Shown here one piece after another: positions 33,701 through 41,263 of a stretch of DNA of 64,000 nt; the first letter of the stretch is position 1, and each line of letters opens with the position of its first letter. The position numbers and the translations under genes were made by a program. Origin of the DNA: Planctomycetota bacterium (GTDB taxonomy: Bacteria > Planctomycetota > UBA1135 > UBA2386); contig BJHM01000006.1 in NCBI GenBank assembly GCA_014192625.1, positions 108,024-172,023 on the forward strand, written 5' to 3'. Below the pieces are notes generated by a model that did not search any database, was not told the origin of the DNA, and was given only the letters and a program-made list of their open reading frames with translations.

Positions 33701-35991
33701 GCCGAGACCGAAATATGCACCGGCGTGCGCGCCGGCAGACTGAGTTCATTGAGCGGCAACCGCCACCCACCAGCCGTGCGCGGCACACCAGCCGGCGAGC
33801 GGTTGGGCAGCGGATCGAGTCCCGCTTCGTCGAGCACTTCGTAGACCAGGTTGCCATCGCGCACGAACATCGCCATGCGGTTGCGTTCGCGATTGCCATC
33901 GGAGTAGTCAAACAAAGTCGCCGCGCCGAGCGACTCGGGTTCGGCCCAGAAGCTCGCGGCAAAGCGGCCCGCGAATCCGCCGGTCGTGGTGAACGGATGC
34001 GTCAACTTGTGCGTTTGCGCCGGCGCTGGCGGCGGTGTATTTTCGCGCGGTCCGGTGTTCCTACACAAGAACGGTCCTTCGCGCGACACATCGTGACCGC
34101 GCGGGTCCAAGGACATCGAAAACGCCTCGTGGCCACCGACGCTTCCTTGCCCGCTCGGCGGTACGGACGATGGCGAGAGCGTGATCCCCGTAGCCACTCG
34201 ATCGCGCGACGGAAACCGCGGCGAGCCAAGACCGAGTTCGGGAAACGCCATGCCTACGACATGTGCTGTCGCCCGCGAGGCTGGCTCGTTACCGGGATCC
34301 GTGGCGCCAGTGCTGCTGGTATTGACCGGCGTCGTAAGGAAGAAGGCCGAACGCTGATCAAGGCGGAACGCTTCTTCCAACTGTTCCTGCGTATCAAACG
34401 GCTTTTGCAGCAAAAAACCGGGCAACGTCACTGCCGTGCCGGTGCGTTCGTGCCGAGCGGCAATACCCGGCGCAACCGCACTGCGCTGCAGGCTTGCCGC
34501 CGCGCGATATCCCACCAGCGGACCAGACTGAAAGCACAACGCGGCAGTGCCCATCTCGATCGCCGAGTCGCGACCGGTCAGCAAGTTGCGATAAAAATCG
34601 ATCCATCGACTGCGCGCGCTGAAATCCGTGGTCGCCTGAAAGCGAGGCCGGAAAATCCGCTCAGCAACTTCCTGCCAGCCGGCAAAGGCGGCACCTTCGT
34701 GCCCGCCGTTGCCACTACGCATGGACACGATCTGATCCGCGATGGCGTGTGCGTCACTGAAGGACACCGGCGGTTGTGGCTTTGGCCGTTGGTTTCCGTC
34801 GCTATTGTGCACGCGCACATCGAGGCCGTGGCGCACATGCGCGAAGATCGCGGCGAGCACGTTGTCACCTGCGGTGTTGATGTTGACCGTGGCGGGCAAC
34901 AATGGCTCGACCACCGAGTCGATCGCTGGAAACTCCTGCGTGACCGGGTAAAGCAGGAAGAGACGAAACTCCGAAGGCAACAGGATCTCACGCGGCACCG
35001 GCTTTGAGGACGAGCTCATCACGAGCCCAAACTCTGCGGCGTTGGTTTTTAGATTGCGCAGGCGAACGACGCTGCCAGCGCCAAGACTGAGCGCGCCCTT
35101 CACGACAAGCTCCCGCCCGTACGGCGGCGCAACATCGGCAAACAAGCGCTCGGGCCGGCCATAGGTTGGCGCCGACAGCAACTCCGTCTCGCCATGGAAT
35201 GCCGCGCTCAGCAGATCCAATTCGCCGGCCGTGAAGCCACCAAAACCGCTGGCTTCCACCTCCGAGAGTTCGCGCGGGTCGCGCAACGGATGCCGCACTT
35301 TGCACGTGCCGCCGGTGCGGCCATCAAACGACCACGCCGCAGCAAGCACGCACCGCCAATCGAGCACCAGTGCAGTCTCTTTGACCGTTTCGTGATCGGC
35401 AGCCCGCATGAAGCCGCGCTCCACAAACATCGAGCGCGTAAGGTCGCGCAGGGTGCTGCCCTGCTTCTGGCCATAGCGGATCACCTCGTGATCGAGCCAC
35501 ACCACACCGGTGTCGGGCAGCTTGGTGGCATCGTCGAGCGCAATCGAGGTCGCATCACTGGTGAAGTCCGCCGCGAGCCTTGCTGTGAGCCCGAGCACAT
35601 TGGCAAACAACAACGGCGAACCGGCGTTGAGCGGGAGGAAGCGTTGCAGATCGTAGACCTCGCCACCAAATCGTGCGCGACCAGAGAGCTGCAGTTCCTT
35701 GAAGGTGTTCGAGGGCGCATCGGGATACTCCGTGCGATCGTCAAACATGGGCGTGGCATCAAGCACGCCGTGACCCTGCGCCGCAAGGCTGAGCAGGTCT
35801 TCGCGCACGCTGGCAGAAAGTTGCTCGGCAGTGACCTGTTCGATGGCGTGCGTCGCCGCATCTGCGCCGCGGCTCATCGCCACCGCAAACGGCAGCGACA
35901 ACAGCAACAGCATGGTGACTGCAATCAACACCGCGATCAGTGCGATGCCGCGCTCATCAGCAAGACCAACAGAAGCAGTGGTTCGCGTCAT
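30793..35991 (-). CDS. Giant GspK-like pseudopilin with LamG-like ectodomains (1732 residues)
   Basis: The N-terminus RGIALIAVLIAVTMLLLL has the prepilin cleavage glycine (G15) and lacks Glu at +5, as GspK proteins do. VNINTAGDNVLAAIF (about residue 368) is the GspK helix-hairpin-helix signature. GspK is normally about 300-330 residues. Here large insertions and extensions add a LamG/concanavalin-like domain at about 660-830, another near 1300-1400 (LRGIIDEIDITDH), and repeated beta modules with short phrases such as VWLDHEVIRYG, MELVWYA, VLAYQ and LLHYTW. It overlaps the next gene by 4 bases. It is probably the tip of the pseudopilus, displaying binding domains outside. Confidence 0.82.
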   Translation of the reverse strand: MTRTTASVGLADERGIALIAVLIAVTMLLLLSLPFAVAMSRGADAATHAIEQVTAEQLSASVREDLLSLAAQGHGVLDATPMFDDRTEYPDAPSNTFKELQLSGRARFGGEVYDLQRFLPLNAGSPLLFANVLGLTARLAADFTSDATSIALDDATKLPDTGVVWLDHEVIRYGQKQGSTLRDLTRSMFVERGFMRAADHETVKETALVLDWRCVLAAAWSFDGRTGGTCKVRHPLRDPRELSEVEASGFGGFTAGELDLLSAAFHGETELLSAPTYGRPERLFADVAPPYGRELVVKGALSLGAGSVVRLRNLKTNAAEFGLVMSSSSKPVPREILLPSEFRLFLLYPVTQEFPAIDSVVEPLLPATVNINTAGDNVLAAIFAHVRHGLDVRVHNSDGNQRPKPQPPVSFSDAHAIADQIVSMRSGNGGHEGAAFAGWQEVAERIFRPRFQATTDFSARSRWIDFYRNLLTGRDSAIEMGTAALCFQSGPLVGYRAAASLQRSAVAPGIAARHERTGTAVTLPGFLLQKPFDTQEQLEEAFRLDQRSAFFLTTPVNTSSTGATDPGNEPASRATAHVVGMAFPELGLGSPRFPSRDRVATGITLSPSSVPPSGQGSVGGHEAFSMSLDPRGHDVSREGPFLCRNTGPRENTPPPAPAQTHKLTHPFTTTGGFAGRFAASFWAEPESLGAATLFDYSDGNRERNRMAMFVRDGNLVYEVLDEAGLDPLPNRSPAGVPRTAGGWRLPLNELSLPARTPVHISVSASSNRPGDLSVAIDGIARGKVNYRTHLTAPVAVMDPSIRPSGSRPGNFASNDPLFIDLQVDSVEGFPPMGVVRVGIELFEYSEVQGNTLRCRFRDSLGGRSRRQSPREMRIDLKPGGGLDPAVDFNKAGEQNRDLEVFPEHPVGSEVELYGYSLPIAQDTLVQVGETRTNGVLGGFALARAYIQNGRPIALVPPQGPPIQLGTGLDINYTGDINLVDPPKLGVDLVVMPPAPADAPKEILEAFSVSGGFALLVQRRLGFTPPLGVIGTSVEVGGMELVWYAARQGAKLTGVRRAASLPAMDNQDGQIGREIFDGTARQFVTDWDVTTQPRGAPRPASYDLFPQLCVFVVPISFPVQNADSLADPAETHTSEFLQFFPPGAPEDTEWVRYDQIFDRRHIVRSNRAAWGQMFFALTTQRAAEQVQIERGGSSQAQYPWPLTVAESWGTIEATSGYIGYVPQLEASYPEIGRVRAALGFRGEPFTQTSSHPQPNSTVLPVHRMQLHWGNFGGMTGRPGRLDRVALVAGSTASGINRPVVEWHTVHWSVRRFTPDYIQQDRPPAELLGLDPFQLVAFQEAVGHPFLGPARDNRQIDMRSMDRLVKFPSGELPAAFCESVHFGAAVGGGEGLRGIIDEIDITDHLAADLVIDEAFREDSQTFKVSPFGEVRAQGLWVGGQDYSAALPATGGLVQIDGEVLAYQTGQDGTFQIAKNGRGLIGSEPRGHDRGARLRFLTQRPCAILTAAVGSRDDKLPIQAMSGLPSRMGTVLLGRTELLHYTWVRAAGQQVTLEMPRFWPPGEDGNSAASHGLFRGRFGTTPVAASAGEPVISFPFRSWDRHVERSDDPEQAYFQLTTREAPVFFRSLQWTEETSDINVDVVCLVRADGRSQFRDEPGKAPMLWQFTRNAGDDKPSLLSVQATQLEVRFAVVYKPGCLDLASFRAHGWKTAPRIKDVRIDYEGEGRVLAERTVSR

Positions 35992-36980
35992 TGCAGCACG
36001 CCTCCCTGGCCGACGAGCAACGTCTCCGTGCGGTCCTCGGCAGCGATTCTCAGTTCGATTTTTGGCGGGGCGATGGGATTGCCATCGACATCGAAGAACA
36101 CCCGCAGCGCAGCAAGCGGCAACACACCGCTCGGCAACTCCATCCGGTCCGCGTAGACGTAGGCCATCAACTGAACTTCGTCGAACGCGCCGTCAACCTG
36201 CTCAGCACTGGAGCCAACCTCAAGCTGGTCGCTATCGGTCTGCAAGATCGCATCCGTGCAAGTCGCGCGATCCAGCACGCGACCGTCCACTGAAAGCCAT
36301 ACTTCCTTTCCGTCAGCGGCAATCTCAAACGTGCACCACCGCCCTACCGGCAGCGACTCCTTGGCCTGCAACTGAATCACCAAGGCGCTGCCGCCAGTCG
36401 TTTTCATGCGCATCCGCGGCATGGCATCGCCATCGAGCTCGACAGTAAGACCCTGCGATAGCGACATCAGCATCCCCGCATGGCGCGTCGTGAGCTTGAG
36501 ATCAAAGCGAATAGCAAAGCCGGAACTCAGGTCAGCGACCACTGGCGGAAGCGGCACCCGCAGCAGCGCAAGCCGCTCACCCGGCAGGCAAGTGCGCGCC
36601 TTGCCATAACGGCCGTTTGCCAACTCAACGCCACCGAGGATGGCATCCATCGCGCTATCGATTTGGCGCTGATCTGGCTCAAAACTCCACACCGCTATCG
36701 GCTGCAAGCCGTGCGCAGAGACCACCGCGTTTTCGCCATTCTCCGAAGGTGTAATCCGCACCTCTGTCGGCAGGCAAGTCATCCGCGCATGCAAGGCCGC
36801 GCTGCGCAACTGGCCCGCAATCGCCGAACGCGCCTCCGATAACCCCGAGCCACGCCCAAGGAAGCCGATGCCGAGCCCGAGCAGCACCGAAAGGATGCCC
36901 GCAACAATCATCATCTCCAGCAGGGTGAAGCCCCGCGCGGATGCGCTGCCTGTCAACGGAAGTGCGGCACTGGACGACAT
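35988..36980 (-). CDS. GspH-like pseudopilin with LamG-like C-terminal domain
   Basis: A leader with cleavage at G17-F18 and the helix FTLLEMMIVAGILSVLLGLG (Glu at mature +5) identify a type II prepilin. Residues 50-130 fit a GspH/FimT head (LRSAALHARMTCLPTEVRI). Residues about 170-300 resemble a LamG/concanavalin sandwich: GRWCTFEIAADGKEVWLSVD, then GAFDEVQLMAY. The start at 36980 is 8 bases after the GspG-like stop. It overlaps the giant GspK gene by 4 bases. Confidence 0.82.
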   Translation of the reverse strand: MSSSAALPLTGSASARGFTLLEMMIVAGILSVLLGLGIGFLGRGSGLSEARSAIAGQLRSAALHARMTCLPTEVRITPSENGENAVVSAHGLQPIAVWSFEPDQRQIDSAMDAILGGVELANGRYGKARTCLPGERLALLRVPLPPVVADLSSGFAIRFDLKLTTRHAGMLMSLSQGLTVELDGDAMPRMRMKTTGGSALVIQLQAKESLPVGRWCTFEIAADGKEVWLSVDGRVLDRATCTDAILQTDSDQLEVGSSAEQVDGAFDEVQLMAYVYADRMELPSGVLPLAALRVFFDVDGNPIAPPKIELRIAAEDRTETLLVGQGGVLQ

Positions 36981-36988
36981 GGTGCTTG

Positions 36989-37654
36989 TTACTTTGGCTT
37001 CTCCGGCCAGCTGAGGTCGTCGTCCGTGCCAAACACCTTGTCGATGCCTGCGGATAAGAACTGGAACTTCTCTTTGCCAAGTGGCATGCCATCGACGTTC
37101 TTGGCCGAGTTCGCGATGACCACTTGGCCCTCGCCTAGTGCAATCTGCTGCGCCTTGGCAAAGCCACCGTTCTGGGTCGTCTTGCTGAAATACGCGAGCG
37201 GAGTGTTCCAAGCGTCGGCAAACTCGACTCGATCCTTCCGACCGAGCAATGGCAAGATCGCGCCATTGTCGTCGCCATCCGTGTTGGTGAGCTGCGCAGG
37301 GGTATCGGTGAAGTCCGCCCCCGAAGCGCGCGCCTGGCTCAAGAACGCAACCAGCGATTCGATGCCGGTGTTCTGACCGTTGTCGCTCTTCAGCTGCAGC
37401 TGCTTTAGCGGATCGACGAAGTCATCCGGCGGGTAGTAGCCGTGACCATTGCGCTGAAACGTTTCGCAGCCAGTCGTGAGTTTCGCGAAGTTGGCAACCG
37501 TGGCGGTCTCGTTGGCATATTGCTTGCCAGCCAACAGGTCAGGCAGGAAGGCAGCGGCGAGCACCCCGAGGATGCCGATCACGATCAGCAACTCCACCAG
37601 TGTGAAGCCATCGCTGCGATTGCCGAAACGAGATGCACGTGGAGTATTTCTCAT
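36989..37654 (-). CDS. GspG-like major pseudopilin
   Basis: The 221-residue prepilin has its cleavage site at G16-F17 and FTLVELLIVIGILGVLAAAF with Glu at mature +5. The C-terminus contains SAGIDKVFGTDDDLSWP, resembling the calcium-binding end of GspG major pseudopilins (S-x-G-x-D...GT-DD). It is larger than classical GspG (about 140). It begins one base after the TPR gene ends and is followed by the minor pseudopilin genes. Confidence 0.87.
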   Translation of the reverse strand: MRNTPRASRFGNRSDGFTLVELLIVIGILGVLAAAFLPDLLAGKQYANETATVANFAKLTTGCETFQRNGHGYYPPDDFVDPLKQLQLKSDNGQNTGIESLVAFLSQARASGADFTDTPAQLTNTDGDDNGAILPLLGRKDRVEFADAWNTPLAYFSKTTQNGGFAKAQQIALGEGQVVIANSAKNVDGMPLGKEKFQFLSAGIDKVFGTDDDLSWPEKPK

Positions 37655-37655
37655 G

Positions 37656-40439
37656 TCACAAGTCCTTGCGCCGCTCGAGGTGGTAGTCATCAAAGCGCGC
37701 GTCGGCGTTGACACCTTTTTGACCCTTGACGAAAAGCGAGGTCTCCAGCTCATTGCTGGTCTGACCGTTGAGCATCTTGATATCACACTGATACACCACA
37801 TCGCCGTCCCAGATGCACAGTAGCCGTAGCGAACGACTGGCCTCGTCACGCGGTTCGACACGCAACTCGATCACGTGCGCAGAACGCGGCGATGCGTCCG
37901 TTGGCTTGATCGCGGGCTGCAGCGGATCTTCGCGCCCATCCTGCAGGTAAAGAAATGGCCGGCCATCGCGGAAACCAGTCCAGACGATGAAGTCGTTGCT
38001 GCCGTTTGCGCCAATCCGGCTCTGGAGTCGCAGGCCGGTCTCGGTGCCTTCCTGTCGGTGCTCGGCGCCAAACTGCAACCGCACCGAGGACGCAAGAAAG
38101 TTTTTGCCCTTGGCAATCGCCCCCATCCGCGCCGCCGAAACTTCGGTCGACTTGCCGAACACGCCTTGAAACTGGATGCCGTGATCCACGATTGCGGCGC
38201 CGAGCGAGCCATCACGCTTGCTGCCACTGCCATCCCAAATCGCACCGAGCTCGTTGCGTTCGAAGTGGTCCTCGAGCTGCTCCTTCTCGGCGTGATTTTC
38301 GATCAGCCGCCGCGTGGCCTCAGCCCACTTGCGGAGCGGGTGCTCCTTGTTGCTCTGCAGATCCTGAATCATGCGGTCGAGAGTCGCCAGCGCATCCTCG
38401 GAACGATCTTGACTGTAGTCAACCACGCAAAGGCCCGCTTGCGCCTGCCGCGCCGCATCATCGGACTTGTCCTTGATTGCCAGCAAACTCACACGCTCAA
38501 AGGCCGCCACAGCACCGCGCGGATCCGCCGCCTCAAAGTGCGCGATCGCCTGCCGCAGCAGCAACGCCACCAGCGGGATCGAGCTCAGCTCCACCGCGCG
38601 ATCCGTGTAGCGCATCGCCGCCATCGCCTGCGTCGGTTGATCTGCGGCACTTCCGGCGCGCGCTTTGGTCGAATGCAATTCCGCGACTTCGGCAAGTGCT
38701 GGCGCACAGTCATCGTAAAAGCGCAGCGTCTGCAGCAACGAGTCCTCCGCTTTACTGAGTTGACCGGCAACGCGATGCACGCGGCCCTTCAAGTAGTGGG
38801 CATAGGCATACTGAGGGTTGGCTTCAAGCGCACGATCGAGCCAGCTGATCGCTGCGTCAAACTGGCCGAGCCGCAAATACAACAGGCCGATACCGGCAAA
38901 CACGCGATGCCGCAGCAACGGCGATTGATCGGCCACCGCCTCAAACGTGCTCAAGGCTTCTTGCCACGCGCCTAGCCGCAACTGTGTCGCGCCAATTCCT
39001 AGTTGCGCGGCAGCGCCCTCCGGGCCCGACGCAGCTTGCTGAAATCCGTCCTTCGCCGCGGCGAGTGCCCCATCCGCGTAGTCGATGCAGGCCCGGACAT
39101 ACGAAACCGTGTCGCCGCGCAATAGACCAAGCATCGTGCGCGCCGCCGCCACATCCCCAAGCCCGAGCTGGCAACTGATGATGATCGTGATCACGCGCTT
39201 GCGGTCCTCGTCATCGACGACTGCACCAAGTGCATCGATCACCTTCTGCGCTTGCTCCATCGCCTCCTTGCCTCGCCCTCGCTTTTGCAAAAACTCCGCC
39301 AGCGACGCATGCGTGCGCGCATCGCTCGGCATCGCCTGCACCGCGCTTCGCAAGTCAGCCTCGGCATCCTTCCACAAGCCAAGCCGCGCCTGCATCTGGC
39401 CCAGGCCTTCATGTCGGAACGCCGCTAGTGCGCCGTCACCGGTGGTCGTTTTGTAGACTTCCAGTTCGAGCGCAAGGTCGCCACGCGCGTGCAGCACTCG
39501 GACCTTGGCGCGCAACGCATCAAGGCCGCCACCTTGCTTGGCTAAATCCTCGGCCTGCTGCAAAGCAACGTCATAGGCCCAGCCCGCGTCTCGGCCCTTC
39601 TGCAGGAGCCAATCGATAAACACGAGCCGCTCAGCGGCATGGCCAATGTCATTCGGCAACTTGCGTTTGCGGCGGTCAACTTCGTTCTTGAGCGTCTCTG
39701 CGAGCCGAACCTTGGTGACCTTCTGGCGATTCTCAGCATCAAACACGGACTTCTGCTGCTGCAACTTTTCAGTGGTCAGGCTGAACTGCAGGAAATCGAT
39801 TTTGATCGCAGCGAAGTCAAACTTGTCGTCCTCGAGGTCGAAGCGATCGACACCGGCCGAGGGCGTGACGACACCAAGCAACGGGGCGCGCTGGCCTTCC
39901 AGCCAAAGCTGGTCATAGACATGGCTCCAACGTTCCTGCGCCATCGCCCGGATGCCAGTGGTCGGCGACTCGGCAGTCGCTGGCTTGCCACCCGCTGGCT
40001 TATCGGCAGCGATCCCGGCCGGCGCAGCATCTGCACCTGCATCGCTTGCACCATCGCTTGCACCATCCGAGTCCGCCTTCGGCTGCAACTTCACGCCCTC
40101 AACCACTTCGCCAGAAATCCGCAGCAGTTCGGCATGTGCCAGATCCGGGCCAAGCTCAAGCGGCAACGCCACCACGAACAACGGCAGCAGGGCTGGGAAC
40201 GGCAGATCACGCGGCGGCAGCGGCTGCGTCTCGCTCGGCTCGCGGAACCACTGCCGCAAAGTCGCCTTGTCCAGCTTGGTCATCACGAGCGGTGACTGCA
40301 GAACCGACTGCGGCACATACTCCTTGGTCAATGGTGCAAACTTTTGGTTGATGCGCGGATCGGCATTGGCGCTGCGCCACCAGAAGAAGGCGACCAACAG
40401 CGTCGCCAACAACAACACTTGTTCCTTGCGGATCGCCAT
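37656..40439 (-). CDS. Membrane-anchored TPR protein with C-terminal concanavalin-like domain
   Basis: The protein has 927 residues. The N-terminal helix VLLLATLLVAFFWW anchors it. Residues about 60-230 are proline- and alanine-rich. At least eight TPR hairpins run from about 330 to 690 (ALEANPQYAYAHYLKGRVHR and similar). The last 200 residues have the pattern of a LamG-like sandwich (IELRVEPRDEASRSLRLLCI, then DARFDDYHLERR). The start is fixed by TGATG overlap with the PilO-like gene. It is probably a periplasmic assembly or scaffold protein for the pseudopilus. Confidence 0.78.
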   Translation of the reverse strand: MAIRKEQVLLLATLLVAFFWWRSANADPRINQKFAPLTKEYVPQSVLQSPLVMTKLDKATLRQWFREPSETQPLPPRDLPFPALLPLFVVALPLELGPDLAHAELLRISGEVVEGVKLQPKADSDGASDGASDAGADAAPAGIAADKPAGGKPATAESPTTGIRAMAQERWSHVYDQLWLEGQRAPLLGVVTPSAGVDRFDLEDDKFDFAAIKIDFLQFSLTTEKLQQQKSVFDAENRQKVTKVRLAETLKNEVDRRKRKLPNDIGHAAERLVFIDWLLQKGRDAGWAYDVALQQAEDLAKQGGGLDALRAKVRVLHARGDLALELEVYKTTTGDGALAAFRHEGLGQMQARLGLWKDAEADLRSAVQAMPSDARTHASLAEFLQKRGRGKEAMEQAQKVIDALGAVVDDEDRKRVITIIISCQLGLGDVAAARTMLGLLRGDTVSYVRACIDYADGALAAAKDGFQQAASGPEGAAAQLGIGATQLRLGAWQEALSTFEAVADQSPLLRHRVFAGIGLLYLRLGQFDAAISWLDRALEANPQYAYAHYLKGRVHRVAGQLSKAEDSLLQTLRFYDDCAPALAEVAELHSTKARAGSAADQPTQAMAAMRYTDRAVELSSIPLVALLLRQAIAHFEAADPRGAVAAFERVSLLAIKDKSDDAARQAQAGLCVVDYSQDRSEDALATLDRMIQDLQSNKEHPLRKWAEATRRLIENHAEKEQLEDHFERNELGAIWDGSGSKRDGSLGAAIVDHGIQFQGVFGKSTEVSAARMGAIAKGKNFLASSVRLQFGAEHRQEGTETGLRLQSRIGANGSNDFIVWTGFRDGRPFLYLQDGREDPLQPAIKPTDASPRSAHVIELRVEPRDEASRSLRLLCIWDGDVVYQCDIKMLNGQTSNELETSLFVKGQKGVNADARFDDYHLERRKDL

Positions 40440-41263
40440 CAGTTGCTTTCCTTCGGTGCCTTGAAGGCGATGCCGAGCAGCGCGCCCTTTGCCAACAGCG
40501 GTTCGCCGCGACGCGGCGACGGGGTAATCAACAGTGACTCCAGCGCGAGCGTCTTGCCCGGCTGACGACACGACTCCAAGAATGCCTGCATGACCGCCGC
40601 GTCGCCGCGGATTTCAAACAACACACGCTGCTGCTCGACCAGTTCACGCAAGTCGACTTCACCGGCTTTTAGGCGCTGCGTCGTGTTGCGACTCGAACGC
40701 CGGTCCTCAATCAGAAACGACAGCGACCTGAGGCCCTGAGCGGTGGGGTCTTTTTTGCGCAGTTGATCATGCAGCAGCCACAGGCGCTGACTCGCAGTAT
40801 CGATGATCTCAAGTCCGAACATCACCGCGCGAACGTCATCCACCGCCGTCGGCGATGGCCACTTGAGTTTGTCATCCGCGACGTCGACGGCGCGTTTGTT
40901 GGCTTCTTTTTGCAGCCGACCTTTCAGCTCGCGGCCCTTCTTGCCCAAATACTCGTCGGGCGCCTGGCCCTGGCCCTCAATGAGCCACGCGGGGTCGTGC
41001 GTGAAGGCAAGTTCGGACTCCAGCCGCGCGCGCTCAGCCTTCAACTCATCCGCTTCTTTGGTGACCGAAACGCGGACTTGATCGTCGTAGACCGCGTTAT
41101 CCGGATTCTTGGCGGCGCTAACGAGCGCACTCGCCTGACTCAACTTCGGCCGTGGATCGTTGATCGTCTGGATCACCATGCGAGCCACGATGAACACCAC
41201 GCCGCCCAGCGCACAGCCGAGCAGCCAGCGCTTGTTTTCCTGAACGAATACCCCGATTTCCAT
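40439..41263 (-). CDS. PilO/GspM-like inner-membrane protein (Amuc_1100-type)
   Basis: The 274-residue protein has one N-terminal membrane helix (WLLGCALGGVVFIVARMVI), a charged coiled coil (KEADELKAERARLESELAF) and a C-terminal ferredoxin-like alpha/beta part (VLFEIRGDAAVMQAFLESC, then ALESLLITPSPR). This is the architecture of PilO/GspM and of Amuc_1100-type proteins in related phyla. It overlaps the PilM-PilN gene by one base (ATGA) and is its expected partner in the inner-membrane platform. Confidence 0.82.
   Translation of the reverse strand: MEIGVFVQENKRWLLGCALGGVVFIVARMVIQTINDPRPKLSQASALVSAAKNPDNAVYDDQVRVSVTKEADELKAERARLESELAFTHDPAWLIEGQGQAPDEYLGKKGRELKGRLQKEANKRAVDVADDKLKWPSPTAVDDVRAVMFGLEIIDTASQRLWLLHDQLRKKDPTAQGLRSLSFLIEDRRSSRNTTQRLKAGEVDLRELVEQQRVLFEIRGDAAVMQAFLESCRQPGKTLALESLLITPSPRRGEPLLAKGALLGIAFKAPKESN

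Noticed and set aside
33103..35007. A 634-codon plus-strand frame inside the GspK-like gene
   Set aside because: It is antisense to a protein with clear GspK features; Arg/His-rich composition is typical of antisense frames in GC-rich DNA.
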